Shown here: piece by piece, positions 8,619-16,716 of the stretch
How the letters are laid out: each line of letters begins with the position of its first letter
How positions within the stretch are numbered: position 1 is the stretch's first letter
Assembly: GCA_964458605.1 (NCBI GenBank)
Contig: CAYWLS010000013.1
Location: 1 to 64,000, forward strand
Direction: 5' to 3'
DNA length: 64,000 bases
Source of the DNA: JBBSNV01 sp964458605
Lineage (GTDB): Bacteria; Pseudomonadota; Alphaproteobacteria; Reyranellales; JAQSWP01
Translations under genes and position numbers: made by a program
The notes under the pieces: generated by a model
Seen by the model: only the letters and a program-made list of their open reading frames with translations
Database searches by the model: none
Told to the model about the DNA's origin: nothing

Positions 8619-10301
8619 TTAAAAGCGGCCCGCGCGCTGCATGACATCGTCGAGCAAAGCGTAGAGGGATGGTGGCCAGGAAACGCCTTTGTCGTCAGCC
8701 ACTCTCAGACGCTCAAGAATATGACGCGCACTGATCGGTCCAGCCGATTCAAGCTCCCGATAGCAATTCTGCATTTCTGCTATCAGAAGCCCTACCCGCT
8801 TTACCGCGTTCCGATGTGCGCGCCATTTGAACGGTAAGGAAATCGTCGCTAGAACAGGCCAAAATAGAGACAATACGGCGCACGCGATGTAGCTGAGCCA
8901 CACCCAGCTGTCATCTAGCCCGTGGGATTTGTAAAGAATGAAGCCAACCAGTATGAACAAACTAAAATTTATCAATAGGCCCTTGAGGTAGCTAACTAAG
9001 GGATGCCGAACTTTCAATGGAGATCTAGGGGGAAGTCCGGGCGTGACCACCTCGTTAATCATCTCGTTGGAGTATTGGTAAAGTTCCAAGGCGACAAGCA
9101 AATCGACCAAAAGCCGGTCCATGCCTCGAGCACGATAAGGAAGCTCCAAATATTCTCCAACGGCTTCCTCAATGTGCTCACGGCGAAGAAAGGGACTTTT
9201 TTTGTTTTGCACATCATAAACCGGCCACTTGCGGTGTGACCACAGTTTGAGTGCCTTCTTGTCGTCCTCAGACTGTGAATCCCATATCCCATATTCCAAG
9301 TTACGAACGACAGCGAACCCTTGATCACATAGTTTTTCAAAGGAGCAATTGCCGCCAGAAACTGGCGCATGGATCATTTCAGCGTGCTTGAGTGCCGCCT
9401 TGCTTATGATGTCGAGCGCATATTTATACTCCGAATAGGCACCGTGTTTGGGGTTGCGATCCTCGAACCACTGGCCAACAAGATTGTCCACCCATGTCTT
9501 TCGGGTTTGCTCCGCATTTTGGTAGGTTTCCGCATTTTCATACGTCGTCGCGACTTTGTCTTCCAATCGAAACCACGAAACATGGGTGACATAACCTCGA
9601 ACTAAGTCAGCCAATTCATATTCATTTTTAGGCGGCGGCACGTACCACCGCACCTCCCACGCAGGCGGTGCATGGTAATCGGTAACAAAAATATTTATGA
9701 ACCGAAAAGCTAGAGTCAAATTTAACGCGGAAGATTCTTCTATAGCGTTCGAAAGCGCATTGAAAACATCGGGCGGGAGATTCGCCTGAATATACCATTC
9801 GTCTTTACGACCAAGCTCCCGGTCTGCCTTGAAAGAACCAAGAATGCCGGTCGGCTGACCGCCGGCAATGGCGGCTTTCACGTAGTCATCATAGGTAGAT
9901 CGGTGACCATTCGAAGTCAGATTTTCAATCTGAGTCGTTGCATTCGACGTACCTTCATCCGTTTCTGCCAACCCGTTTGTATGGCCTTGGTCAGCTTCAC
10001 GATTGTCAATGGTTACCGCAAAGCGAGTTATTGCAACGCTTGGGTTCCCGATCACCGATACACTTTGCCGGGCATTCTGCACACATTCGCCGGTCACACG
10101 CTTCGCTAAGGGGCCGAGTCTCTCTTCACGTCGGAAAAGGGTCGACGCTCCATAGAGCACTCGAAGATTGGTGACTTTGATCCAGAATGTCCGTACTGGT
10201 ACTTGGTAAGATACGCTGCTTGCGGAATCGAACCATGAGTCGCCTCTCCACTCCAAATTGTCAGAGCTGGGCTTAGATTGATCGCTTGAGGTCTCTGACA
10301 T
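8619..10301 (-). CDS. unrecognised 560-residue protein with two C-terminal TM segments
   Basis: A large soluble part (about 1-430) is followed by two membrane segments, about 440-458 (LLINFSLFILVGFIL) and 466-488 (WVWLSYIACAVLSLFWPVLA), and a cytoplasmic tail of about 70 residues that begins with basic KWRAHRNAVKR. The N-terminal 200 residues look beta-rich. The middle (about 240-400) is helical and charged. No catalytic signature (nuclease, NTPase, TIR, protease) was found. The gene runs against the other element genes, stands alone, and is much lower in GC than the host. Long lone cargo genes with this kind of domain-TM-TM layout in small elements are often anti-phage or toxin genes; this is inference only. 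A GGAG precedes the ATG by about 7 nt. Confidence 0.7.
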   Translation of the reverse strand: MSETSSDQSKPSSDNLEWRGDSWFDSASSVSYQVPVRTFWIKVTNLRVLYGASTLFRREERLGPLAKRVTGECVQNARQSVSVIGNPSVAITRFAVTIDNREADQGHTNGLAETDEGTSNATTQIENLTSNGHRSTYDDYVKAAIAGGQPTGILGSFKADRELGRKDEWYIQANLPPDVFNALSNAIEESSALNLTLAFRFINIFVTDYHAPPAWEVRWYVPPPKNEYELADLVRGYVTHVSWFRLEDKVATTYENAETYQNAEQTRKTWVDNLVGQWFEDRNPKHGAYSEYKYALDIISKAALKHAEMIHAPVSGGNCSFEKLCDQGFAVVRNLEYGIWDSQSEDDKKALKLWSHRKWPVYDVQNKKSPFLRREHIEEAVGEYLELPYRARGMDRLLVDLLVALELYQYSNEMINEVVTPGLPPRSPLKVRHPLVSYLKGLLINFSLFILVGFILYKSHGLDDSWVWLSYIACAVLSLFWPVLATISLPFKWRAHRNAVKRVGLLIAEMQNCYRELESAGPISARHILERLRVADDKGVSWPPSLYALLDDVMQRAGRF

Positions 10302-10463
10302 GTTTGACTCCAGAGAATTGGGGTCGATCTATCTTGCGGATTATAACAATCACCCTCTCTGCAATTGGAAATTGTGCTTGAACGGGGACACTGAAACCTT
10401 AAATGAAATCAGGCCATCCAATCAAGTTAGCCAAGAAATTTAGGAAAATCTGAAAGGCGGAAG

Positions 10464-11078
10464 ATGGGCGGATGGGGTTCCGGAAGATACGGCGGCAGGC
10501 CGACGGCGGAGGGCTGTAGCGCGCATGTGCTGACAACGGCGTTCCTGCATCGCTGCAAGGTCAGGTACGGCCAATTCGCCATTTCAGCACCGACCGAACA
10601 CGAACGACTGGCGCTTGGCTTCACCCTCGATACGCGCGACCGGCACTATTCCTTCATCGAACTGGAGCACGAGCCGTTCACCGACGAGGAAAGCGCCCTG
10701 CGCTATCGCGTCGAGCTGGTCACGACGCAGCCGCCCTTTGGCGGCATCCGCTGGTGGTTTCTCTGCCCCCGGACAGGGCGACGCGTCAGCAAGTTGTTCC
10801 TGCCGCGCGGCGGACGCCAGTTTCTTAGCCGGCAGGCCTATCGCCTGGGTTATGCCTGCCAGCGCATCGACGCCAGCGACCGGATCCATATGCGGGCGCG
10901 GCGGCTGCACCGTGCGCTGGGCGGGGAGGGAAACTGGATGGACGGCCCGCCGGACAAGCCCAAGTGGATGCGGTGGGGAACGTACGAGCGCAAGGTCGAT
11001 CGGCTTGAGGCTTTGCACCGCCGGCTTGACCGGCACTGGCTGCCGCGTCTGACGAAGTTTCTACAACGCTATGAATAG
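10464..11078 (+). CDS. conserved 'MGGWGSGR' family protein, function unknown
   Basis: A 204-residue protein starting MGGWGSGRYGGRPT, a motif shared by a family of proteins found beside prophages and integrated elements in proteobacteria. It ends in a strongly basic region (RLGYACQRIDASDRIHMRAR and RLHRALGG) with a central beta-like part. WFLCPRTGRRVSKLFLP contains a lone Cys-Pro; a second metal-binding pair is not evident. There is no signal peptide. The purine-rich GGCGGAAG upstream supports the ATG at 10464. The function of the family is unknown to me. Confidence 0.7.
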   Translation: MGGWGSGRYGGRPTAEGCSAHVLTTAFLHRCKVRYGQFAISAPTEHERLALGFTLDTRDRHYSFIELEHEPFTDEESALRYRVELVTTQPPFGGIRWWFLCPRTGRRVSKLFLPRGGRQFLSRQAYRLGYACQRIDASDRIHMRARRLHRALGGEGNWMDGPPDKPKWMRWGTYERKVDRLEALHRRLDRHWLPRLTKFLQRYE

Positions 11079-11147
11079 CGCTGCGGCGCTACCACGAGGC
11101 GATTAACAGCGACGCCTGTCCCCGGCAAACCGCGCGCAAAATGGGCC

Positions 11148-11325
11148 GACGAACGCCGTTCGCCACGACTTTTATACGCGCCCTTAAATGAAAAAGGAGC
11201 GCTCGGCGTGCGACTGCCGAAATGGCTGGCGAACGCCGTTCGCCAAGGGTTTTGCAAGCGCCTGCAAATGAAAAGGGAGGCGCACGGCGTGCGCCTCCCG
11301 AAATGGCTGGCGAACGCCGTTCGCC
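11148..11325. repeat. tandem ~80-bp repeat with palindrome GGCGAACGCCGTTCGCC
   Basis: The palindrome (GGCGAAC-GCC-GTTCGCC) is complete at 11228-11244 and 11309-11325 and nearly complete at 11148-11164, spaced 80-81 bp. The DNA between shares AAATGAAAA and CCGAAATGGCT at the same places, so this is a tandem repeat of two units plus a closing palindrome. Each unit holds a second hairpin; in the second unit it is perfect (11275-11299: 11-bp stem GGGAGGCGCAC, 3-base loop). It lies between two convergent genes, so it may end transcription both ways or be a binding array for element proteins. Confidence 0.85.
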
Positions 11326-11327
11326 GA

Positions 11328-11471
11328 CTATGCCGCTTTGGGTAGCTCGTCCTGCTGATCAGACTTGTTCTGGGGCGCACAAAACCAGGACATGCTGAAA
11401 ACTTCGTCGCCCATCAGCGCGACGACCTTTTCACACACTTCCCTCACGAACGCTTCCACGTCCGGATGCAT
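11328..11471 (-). CDS. 47-residue small protein
   Basis: A 47-residue ORF (starts MHPDVEAFVREVCEKVV, ends DELPKAA) with a good ribosome binding site (GAGGGAGAATC) before the ATG at 11471. It begins 11 bases after the stop of the 186-residue gene on the same strand, so the two are probably co-transcribed. The first 25 residues form an amphipathic helix with a Val/Phe/Leu face. Unrecognised; it could be a small partner of its neighbour. Confidence 0.45.
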   Translation of the reverse strand: MHPDVEAFVREVCEKVVALMGDEVFSMSWFCAPQNKSDQQDELPKAA

Positions 11472-11482
11472 CTGATTCTCCC

Positions 11483-12043
11483 TCAAATCTTTCTGATTAA
11501 CAGCCACTGCGGTACGGACTTAACCTGTAGCTTAGATACGCGCGTCTGCCGCTCCGCATCCAAATTTTCAGCCATCGTAGCCCAGACCCGTGCGAACAGG
11601 GTAGCAGCCTTTTGGTCGGCCACTTCAGGAAGATATAGGCGTAATGCCGCACACTGCAATTCATCATGCGCCAATTGCATAGCGCCCACGACGTAATCGG
11701 CCATCGCACTACCTACGGTAGCGTCCTCTAGTCGCGCCGCAAGACTTGGTGATACCTGGGTCCAAATAAAGCGAATTTCCTCCTCGGACGTCTTCGGCAA
11801 CTTGTGATTCACGTGTACGAGACGGTCGAAAGGCGCACGGATCCGACCATCATTGGTCACCTGTGCCAATGCATATATTCCATATTTCGGGTCGCTAACG
11901 GGCTCGTTCACGACTTTGCGAGCATGCTCAAGCTGGATCCCCCAAGGCTCGAAGGGTAGGTCGACCGCTTGGGCATCGGCCTCCCAGCTTTTCTCGACTC
12001 GCTCAAAAAGCGATTTGGACACCCGGACTAACTTGCGCGGCAT
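11483..12043 (-). CDS. hypothetical protein, 186 residues
   Basis: A soluble, mostly helical protein with no signal peptide. The N-terminus (KLVRVSKSLFERVEKSWEAD) and a following PFEPWGIQLEHARKVV segment are followed by IYALAQVTNDGRI, a beta stretch that could belong to an acyltransferase-like fold; this is too weak for a call. The C-terminal half is helical. The gene lies downstream of the thermonuclease gene with a 12-bp gap, in one strand-run of element cargo genes. Confidence 0.6.
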   Translation of the reverse strand: MPRKLVRVSKSLFERVEKSWEADAQAVDLPFEPWGIQLEHARKVVNEPVSDPKYGIYALAQVTNDGRIRAPFDRLVHVNHKLPKTSEEEIRFIWTQVSPSLAARLEDATVGSAMADYVVGAMQLAHDELQCAALRLYLPEVADQKAATLFARVWATMAENLDAERQTRVSKLQVKSVPQWLLIRKI

Positions 12044-12055
12044 GATCGTTCTTCC

Positions 12056-12550
12056 TTATTGATTTTGACTCGACGATTTGTGCTGACGCAGCCGCCAGTC
12101 CCAAGGCCAGTCAAAAGAGCCCGCCCAAAGCCCCGTATGGGCAGCTTTGGCATGATCTTCTACCGCACGGTACTGCCCCTGAGAATACCGGCGGTACTCC
12201 ACGGCCAGCCCCTGCTCCACCAACCATCCACCTAGGTCGACCCCGGCCACCTGGCAGACCGAGATCTGCCGGCCGTACCGGTCCCGGCCGCGGTCGTCGC
12301 AGCTGACGGTGTGCCGGCCGATCTTGTCCGCCAGGGCCAAGGCCGCGACCTGGCCGCAGCGATAGTCCTTCCCCGCCCCGTCCTTGCAGAGCTGCCGGCT
12401 CTCCGGCGCATCGATCGCGTTGAGGCGGATGCGCTGGCCGTGAATCTCGATCGTGTCGCCGTCGATCACCGTCGCCTGGCCGACCAGCTCGGCGGCGCCG
12501 GCAGAGAACGGAAGCAACAGCCCCAGAAGAGACGCCACCAGCAGCCTCAT
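12056..12550 (-). CDS. secreted thermonuclease (SNase-like)
   Basis: A 164-residue protein: signal peptide 1-19 (LLVASLLGLLLPFSAGA, cleavage after AxA), then a staphylococcal-nuclease domain. Family landmarks are present: VIDGDTIEIHGQRIRLNAID with the metal-binding Asp and first Arg, the catalytic Glu in DAPES, the second Arg in GRDRYGRQ, and a final TGLWAGSF as in many bacterial homologues. It should cleave DNA and RNA with Ca2+ in the periplasm or outside the cell. Extra cysteines (Leu-Cys-Lys, Tyr-Arg-Cys, Ser-Cys-Asp, Val-Cys-Gln) would form disulfides. Its ATG overlaps the stop of the next upstream gene (ATGA). Confidence 0.85.
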   Translation of the reverse strand: MRLLVASLLGLLLPFSAGAAELVGQATVIDGDTIEIHGQRIRLNAIDAPESRQLCKDGAGKDYRCGQVAALALADKIGRHTVSCDDRGRDRYGRQISVCQVAGVDLGGWLVEQGLAVEYRRYSQGQYRAVEDHAKAAHTGLWAGSFDWPWDWRLRQHKSSSQNQ

Positions 12551-13032
12551 GACTTGGCCCTCTGGATAAGTGCGGCGGCGTCAGCTCGAAGCGATAGATA
12601 CGGGGTATCCGGCATTTCCTTGCGGGTCACATACCATCTGCATCCAGCCAGCAGGCGGTCGACCTTGTACTGCGTGTCCACGGCCATCGTATCGAGCTGC
12701 CTTTTGCGCTCCTCGTTCGAGGGCGCCACGTTCGCGGCCTTGATTCGCTGCAGCACTGCAAGCCCGGCCTGAACACCCGCTTCAAGGTAACCGCGCTGTG
12801 CTTCCCACATCGCCGGTTGCCGCACTTCGGCCGGCCCCGAGGACGAAAATAGCTTGCGAACGACGAACGCCACGCCGGTAACCGCCCCCGTTAGCAGGAC
12901 GGTCCCGACGATCGACTCGAGCGGGCAAAACCCTCCAATAGAAAAGGCGCACTCGCCCCGAGTGACGAACAGGGGAACTCCGATTGGCAGCATTACGGCC
13001 GCGAAGGGTAGTGCTGCCGCGCCAGCGGCCAA
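12547..13032 (-). CDS. small membrane-anchored protein
   Basis: About 160 residues. Two hydrophobic segments lie in the first 60 residues (AAALPFAAVMLPIGVPLFV and SIVGTVLLTGAVTGVAFVV), followed by a soluble helical part of about 100 residues with a CRWYVTRKEMPDTPYLSL segment. The start is uncertain: the longest frame begins with TTG at 13032, and an ATG at 12993 gives a shorter N-terminus; neither has a clear ribosome binding site. The stop overlaps the thermonuclease start, so the two are translationally coupled. Unrecognised family. Confidence 0.5.
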   Translation of the reverse strand: MAAGAAALPFAAVMLPIGVPLFVTRGECAFSIGGFCPLESIVGTVLLTGAVTGVAFVVRKLFSSSGPAEVRQPAMWEAQRGYLEAGVQAGLAVLQRIKAANVAPSNEERKRQLDTMAVDTQYKVDRLLAGCRWYVTRKEMPDTPYLSLRADAAALIQRAKS

Positions 13033-13051
13033 TCCCGTAGCACGACAAACT

Positions 13052-13366
13052 TCATTGCAACGAGCCCCTAGAACGCTGGGCTAAGGCCGTCGCCCCAACG
13101 CCAAGTATAACGGCGACATAGATCGCATATGGCCATAAAAACAGCAGGCAGGCCCAGTACCAATGCCAATGCCAATCTGTGGTCGCCCCCCAAATTCCCG
13201 CGACCGTCCCCAGGATCGGTACATAACTGACAAAGATGCATGCCAGAAAATTAAGGATGAACCCAAGATCCAGGGCCCGCGACACTCCGGTGAACATTGC
13301 AGCTATTTGAAGCCAGCCCATGGCAAAGAAAGCGATTCCTGCGATCGCACCCAGTCCCCTCATCAC
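13052..13366 (-). CDS. small integral membrane protein, three TM segments
   Basis: A 104-residue protein with hydrophobic segments at about 5-25, 33-57 and 70-93 (for example FILNFLACIFVSYVPILG and ACLLFLWPYAIYVAVILG). A Trp/His-rich loop (TTDWHWHWYWA) precedes the third. GGGGGAAGTG before the ATG is a good ribosome binding site. It is the first gene of the minus-strand cargo run and lies next to the tRNA end of the element. Function unknown. Confidence 0.6.
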   Translation of the reverse strand: MMRGLGAIAGIAFFAMGWLQIAAMFTGVSRALDLGFILNFLACIFVSYVPILGTVAGIWGATTDWHWHWYWACLLFLWPYAIYVAVILGVGATALAQRSRGSLQ

Positions 13367-13577
13367 TTCCCCCAGTGGTTAAAAGGACGACGCCCCTTTG
13401 GGTTGAATTATCAAGCGAACATACCCGCCATTTCCCGCGCTCGCAATCGAGCAACCTTTATTTCCGGAACGGCATTGATTGTGGCGCGGAGCGCACTTAA
13501 GGCCGCTTGCCGGTTCCCTCATGGTTCCCTGGCAGCCTCGACGCCATCGGCAAAAGCATCTAACATATTGAAGTTAT

Positions 13578-13654
<77 letters not shown>

Positions 13655-14223
13655 CCAGGGGCGCGGCGGACCCGGCCCGGACGGGGCGGACAATAGGCCA
13701 AACCGGCCACCAGGGCAATTCGTGTAATGCCTTGCTTCGCGGGCGAAATCCACCCTACCCCGGCAGGATGAGGCAGGCGCGTCCGGTGCTGCCGCTGCCG
13801 ATGGCCGGAACCGCCCTTGAATACCGCGCGTCGATCGGCCGAACGCTCACCAAGCCAAGGAAGACGGTCGTGAAAACGGTCGCAAAGCCATTTTCTGGAC
13901 GGCGCCGGGCGGCGCTCTGGTCGGCCAGGCCGCCCGCAGGGTGACTGTTTCCGCCCGCGACGGCGCTCAAGGCGTTGTGAAGAACAGCACTGCGTTTCAT
14001 TCGCATCCATAACAATCTGAATCGACGAGATCGGCGTGGCCCTCGCCAGCCTGCCGGCATCGTGCGCGGCACGCGTCATTGATACTCAATCCGAACTGCG
14101 GCGATTTTTTTCGCCAGCGCCAGTTGCCTGTCAGCTTGCTCGCTTAGCGTGCCTTCGCGGCCGACGCTTCGACATTGATCCGAACGCGCCGCCTCCTGCA
14201 GCAGCTTCGAGGATCGACACGAC
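13655..14223. other. 569-bp stretch without recognisable gene
   Basis: Open frames here are short and look like chance frames in GC-rich DNA. No tRNA, no convincing terminator and no repeat was found. The part near 13970-14010 is less GC-rich and may hold the promoter of the DUF547 gene, but no good pair of promoter boxes was seen. Confidence 0.4.
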
Positions 14224-15087
14224 ATGGCATCGTTCAGGCCAAGCCATCTGATTGTTGCGCTGTTCGCGCTCCTGCTCGCCACCGCGCTCGCCCCCACGCT
14301 CGCCACCGCCGCACCCGACGCCAAGCCCTGGCCGAAATGGGAAGCGCACGACGACAGCTCGACGGCGGCGATCGACCACAGCGTGTGGGACCGCTTCCTG
14401 CACAGCTACGCGCATAACAACGCCGACGGCATCGTGCGCGTCGCCTATGGCAGCGTGACGCCGGCCGACAAGGCTGCGCTGGCCGCCGACCTGCAGCAGA
14501 TGGCGGCGTTGCCGGTCAGCCGCTACAACCGCAACGAACAGCGCGCCTTCTGGATCGATCTCTACAACGAGCTGACCGTCAAATACGTGCTCGACCACTA
14601 CCCGATCCCCAGCATCAACGACACCTCCGCGTTGATGAAGCTGTTCACCGCCAATCCCTGGCAGCGCAAGCTGATCACGATCGAGGGCGAGGAGCTGACG
14701 CTCGACGATATCGAGCATCGCATCCTGCGGCCGGGCTGGCGCGACCCGCGCATCCACTACGCGCTGAACTGCGCCTCGATGGGCTGCCCCAACCTGCAGC
14801 CGCAGGCCTATACCGCCGCCAACACCGACCAGCTGCTCGACAAGGGCGCCCACGAATACGTCAACAGCCCGCGCGGCGTGACGATCAAGGACGGCAGGCT
14901 GATCGTGTCGTCGATCTATGTCTGGTATCAGAAGGATTTCGGCGGCAGCGACGCCGGCGTGATCGCCCATCTGAAGCAATACGCCAACCCCGACCTGCAG
15001 CGCCAGCTTGCCACGGTCGACCATATCGCCGAGCACCACTACGACTGGTCGCTCAACGAGCAGCCGCAGCAAGCGACGCAGCAATAG
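14224..15087 (+). CDS. DUF547 domain protein, exported
   Basis: A 287-residue protein with a signal peptide (about 1-29, LIVALFALLLATALAPTLATA) and a DUF547 domain (about 50-250): AFWIDLYNELTVKYVLDHYP near residue 108, GEELTLDDIEHRILRP, and the conserved DPRIHYALNCASMGCPNLQP with two cysteines. The biochemical role of DUF547 is unknown. The gene is followed after 11 bp by a large lipoprotein gene and probably forms an operon with it. Confidence 0.85.
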   Translation: MASFRPSHLIVALFALLLATALAPTLATAAPDAKPWPKWEAHDDSSTAAIDHSVWDRFLHSYAHNNADGIVRVAYGSVTPADKAALAADLQQMAALPVSRYNRNEQRAFWIDLYNELTVKYVLDHYPIPSINDTSALMKLFTANPWQRKLITIEGEELTLDDIEHRILRPGWRDPRIHYALNCASMGCPNLQPQAYTAANTDQLLDKGAHEYVNSPRGVTIKDGRLIVSSIYVWYQKDFGGSDAGVIAHLKQYANPDLQRQLATVDHIAEHHYDWSLNEQPQQATQQ

Positions 15088-15098
15088 GAAATCCAGCC

Positions 15099-16649
15099 AT
15101 GGCGATCGATTCCTTCCTGCGGCGCGGCGCCAGCGCGGCGCTCGCGGCGAGCGCGCTGCTGGCGATCGCCGGGTGCGCCGGCATGCAGCAGCCGCTGCAA
15201 TCGGACCTGGCCTCCGGCGCCGGCGAGGTCAAGCAATGCGCCGCCTGGTTCGAGCGGCTCGATGCCGCGATCGACCAGGCCGGCGTGCGCGATGCGGAGG
15301 CCTATCCGCTGCCCGGCTTCCCGCATCTGCGCGTCAACCGCTTCCTGGCTTCGTTCGGCGCCCAGGCCAAGGACAATCCGGCCGCCTTCGCCGAATGGGA
15401 ACAGCAGATGCGGGCGCTCGACGCCCGCACCCGTAGCTACGAGATCTCCAATCTGCCCAGCGATGCGATCGTCGGCCTGGGCGTCGCCGACCGCGCCCAG
15501 GCCGGCCGGCAGACCGACCGTTGCGGCGAGGTGCTGATGCAGCGCGACCTGGCCGATGCCGGACGGCAGTCCCTGGTGCTGCAGCAGGCCCAGGTGCCCG
15601 ACGACTATGCCGACTGGAAGCGCGTGGTCGGCCTCTACCCGCTGGTCAAGCTGCCCTTCTACCAGTTCGCCCAGGGCTGGCAGAGCGAAGCGGAGACCAT
15701 GTTCCAGCAGGCCGCCGCCGGCAACGCCCCGCAGCACAACCTGCAGCTCTACCGTCCGGCAGCGCGCGGCGTCGACGCCGCCGCCGCGGCGCGCATCGTG
15801 ACGGCGACAAGGCGTGACGCGCTCGGCATTCCCCAGTACAGCGATGCCGACGTCCAGACCCTGATCGACAGCTTCGCGCCGGTGTTCCAGGTCGACACCA
15901 CCGATTCCTTCGACCAGCCCGGCGCGCTGCACTGGGCCGGCGCCGCGACGCCCCAGGTCGATACCGCCCATCCCACGGTCTATACCCGCCTCGCCTTCAC
16001 GCGCTATCGCGGCCGGACGCTGACCCAGCTGGTCTACCTGCTGTGGTTCTCGGAACGGCCGCTCAACGGCTGGGCCGACCTGGTGGGCGGCAAGCTCGAC
16101 GGGCTGATCTTCCGCGTCACGCTCGACGCGCGCGGCCAGCCGCTGATCTACGACACCATCCATCCCTGCGGCTGCTACCACATGTTCTTCCCGACGCCGG
16201 CGGCGACGCCCGTGCCCTCGCCCAACAGCGTCGAGGAATGGGCGTTCATCCCGCGCAACGCGCCGGCGGTGGCCGCGCCGCAGCGCATCCTGGTGCGCCT
16301 GACCAGCCGGGACCACTACGTCACCGACCTGCGCGTCGCCGCGGCCGGCGACAGTTCGGGCATCCCCTATGCGCTGACCGACGACGGCATATTGCGCGTG
16401 CTGCCGACCGCCCAGGGCACGCGCAGCATCTTCGGCACCACCGGCATCGTCGCCGGCACCGATCGCGGCGAACGCATGTTCACCTGGGCGCTCGGCCTGG
16501 AGGATGCCGGCGCGATGCGCGAATGGGGCCGGCACGCCACCGCCTTGGTGGGCCGGCGCCATTTCGACGATGCCGACCTGATCGACAAGCGATTCGACAT
16601 CCCCTCGCTGGTGGGCAGTCAGCCGACCAGGCCGCAAAGCGGCAGCTGA
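15099..16649 (+). CDS. large conserved lipoprotein, function unknown
   Basis: A 516-residue protein with a lipoprotein signal: a basic start, hydrophobic ALAASALLAIAG and the lipidation cysteine at 26 (LAIAGC). No enzyme signature was recognised. The middle (about 270-370) contains a block rich in aromatic and polar residues, LTQLVYLLWFSERPLNGWAD and HPCGCYHMFFPTP, which has two close cysteines and could bind metal or form a disulfide. It lies 11 bp after the DUF547 gene. A hairpin with a T-rich tail follows, so the pair seems to end there. Confidence 0.75.
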   Translation: MAIDSFLRRGASAALAASALLAIAGCAGMQQPLQSDLASGAGEVKQCAAWFERLDAAIDQAGVRDAEAYPLPGFPHLRVNRFLASFGAQAKDNPAAFAEWEQQMRALDARTRSYEISNLPSDAIVGLGVADRAQAGRQTDRCGEVLMQRDLADAGRQSLVLQQAQVPDDYADWKRVVGLYPLVKLPFYQFAQGWQSEAETMFQQAAAGNAPQHNLQLYRPAARGVDAAAAARIVTATRRDALGIPQYSDADVQTLIDSFAPVFQVDTTDSFDQPGALHWAGAATPQVDTAHPTVYTRLAFTRYRGRTLTQLVYLLWFSERPLNGWADLVGGKLDGLIFRVTLDARGQPLIYDTIHPCGCYHMFFPTPAATPVPSPNSVEEWAFIPRNAPAVAAPQRILVRLTSRDHYVTDLRVAAAGDSSGIPYALTDDGILRVLPTAQGTRSIFGTTGIVAGTDRGERMFTWALGLEDAGAMREWGRHATALVGRRHFDDADLIDKRFDIPSLVGSQPTRPQSGS

Positions 16650-16653
16650 TCGC

Positions 16654-16695
16654 GGCGCGGCCGCCGGAGGCCGCGCCACCTCTCTTTTTTCTTTC
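16654..16695 (+). terminator. probable intrinsic terminator
   Basis: A 9-bp GC stem (GGCGCGGCC / GGCCGCGCC, loop of six) is followed seven bases later by a run of six T and further pyrimidines. It separates the lipoprotein gene from the aminotransferase gene. The gap before the T-run is longer than ideal. Confidence 0.5.
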
Positions 16696-16716
16696 GCCTC
16701 GTCGGAAAGGACCGTC

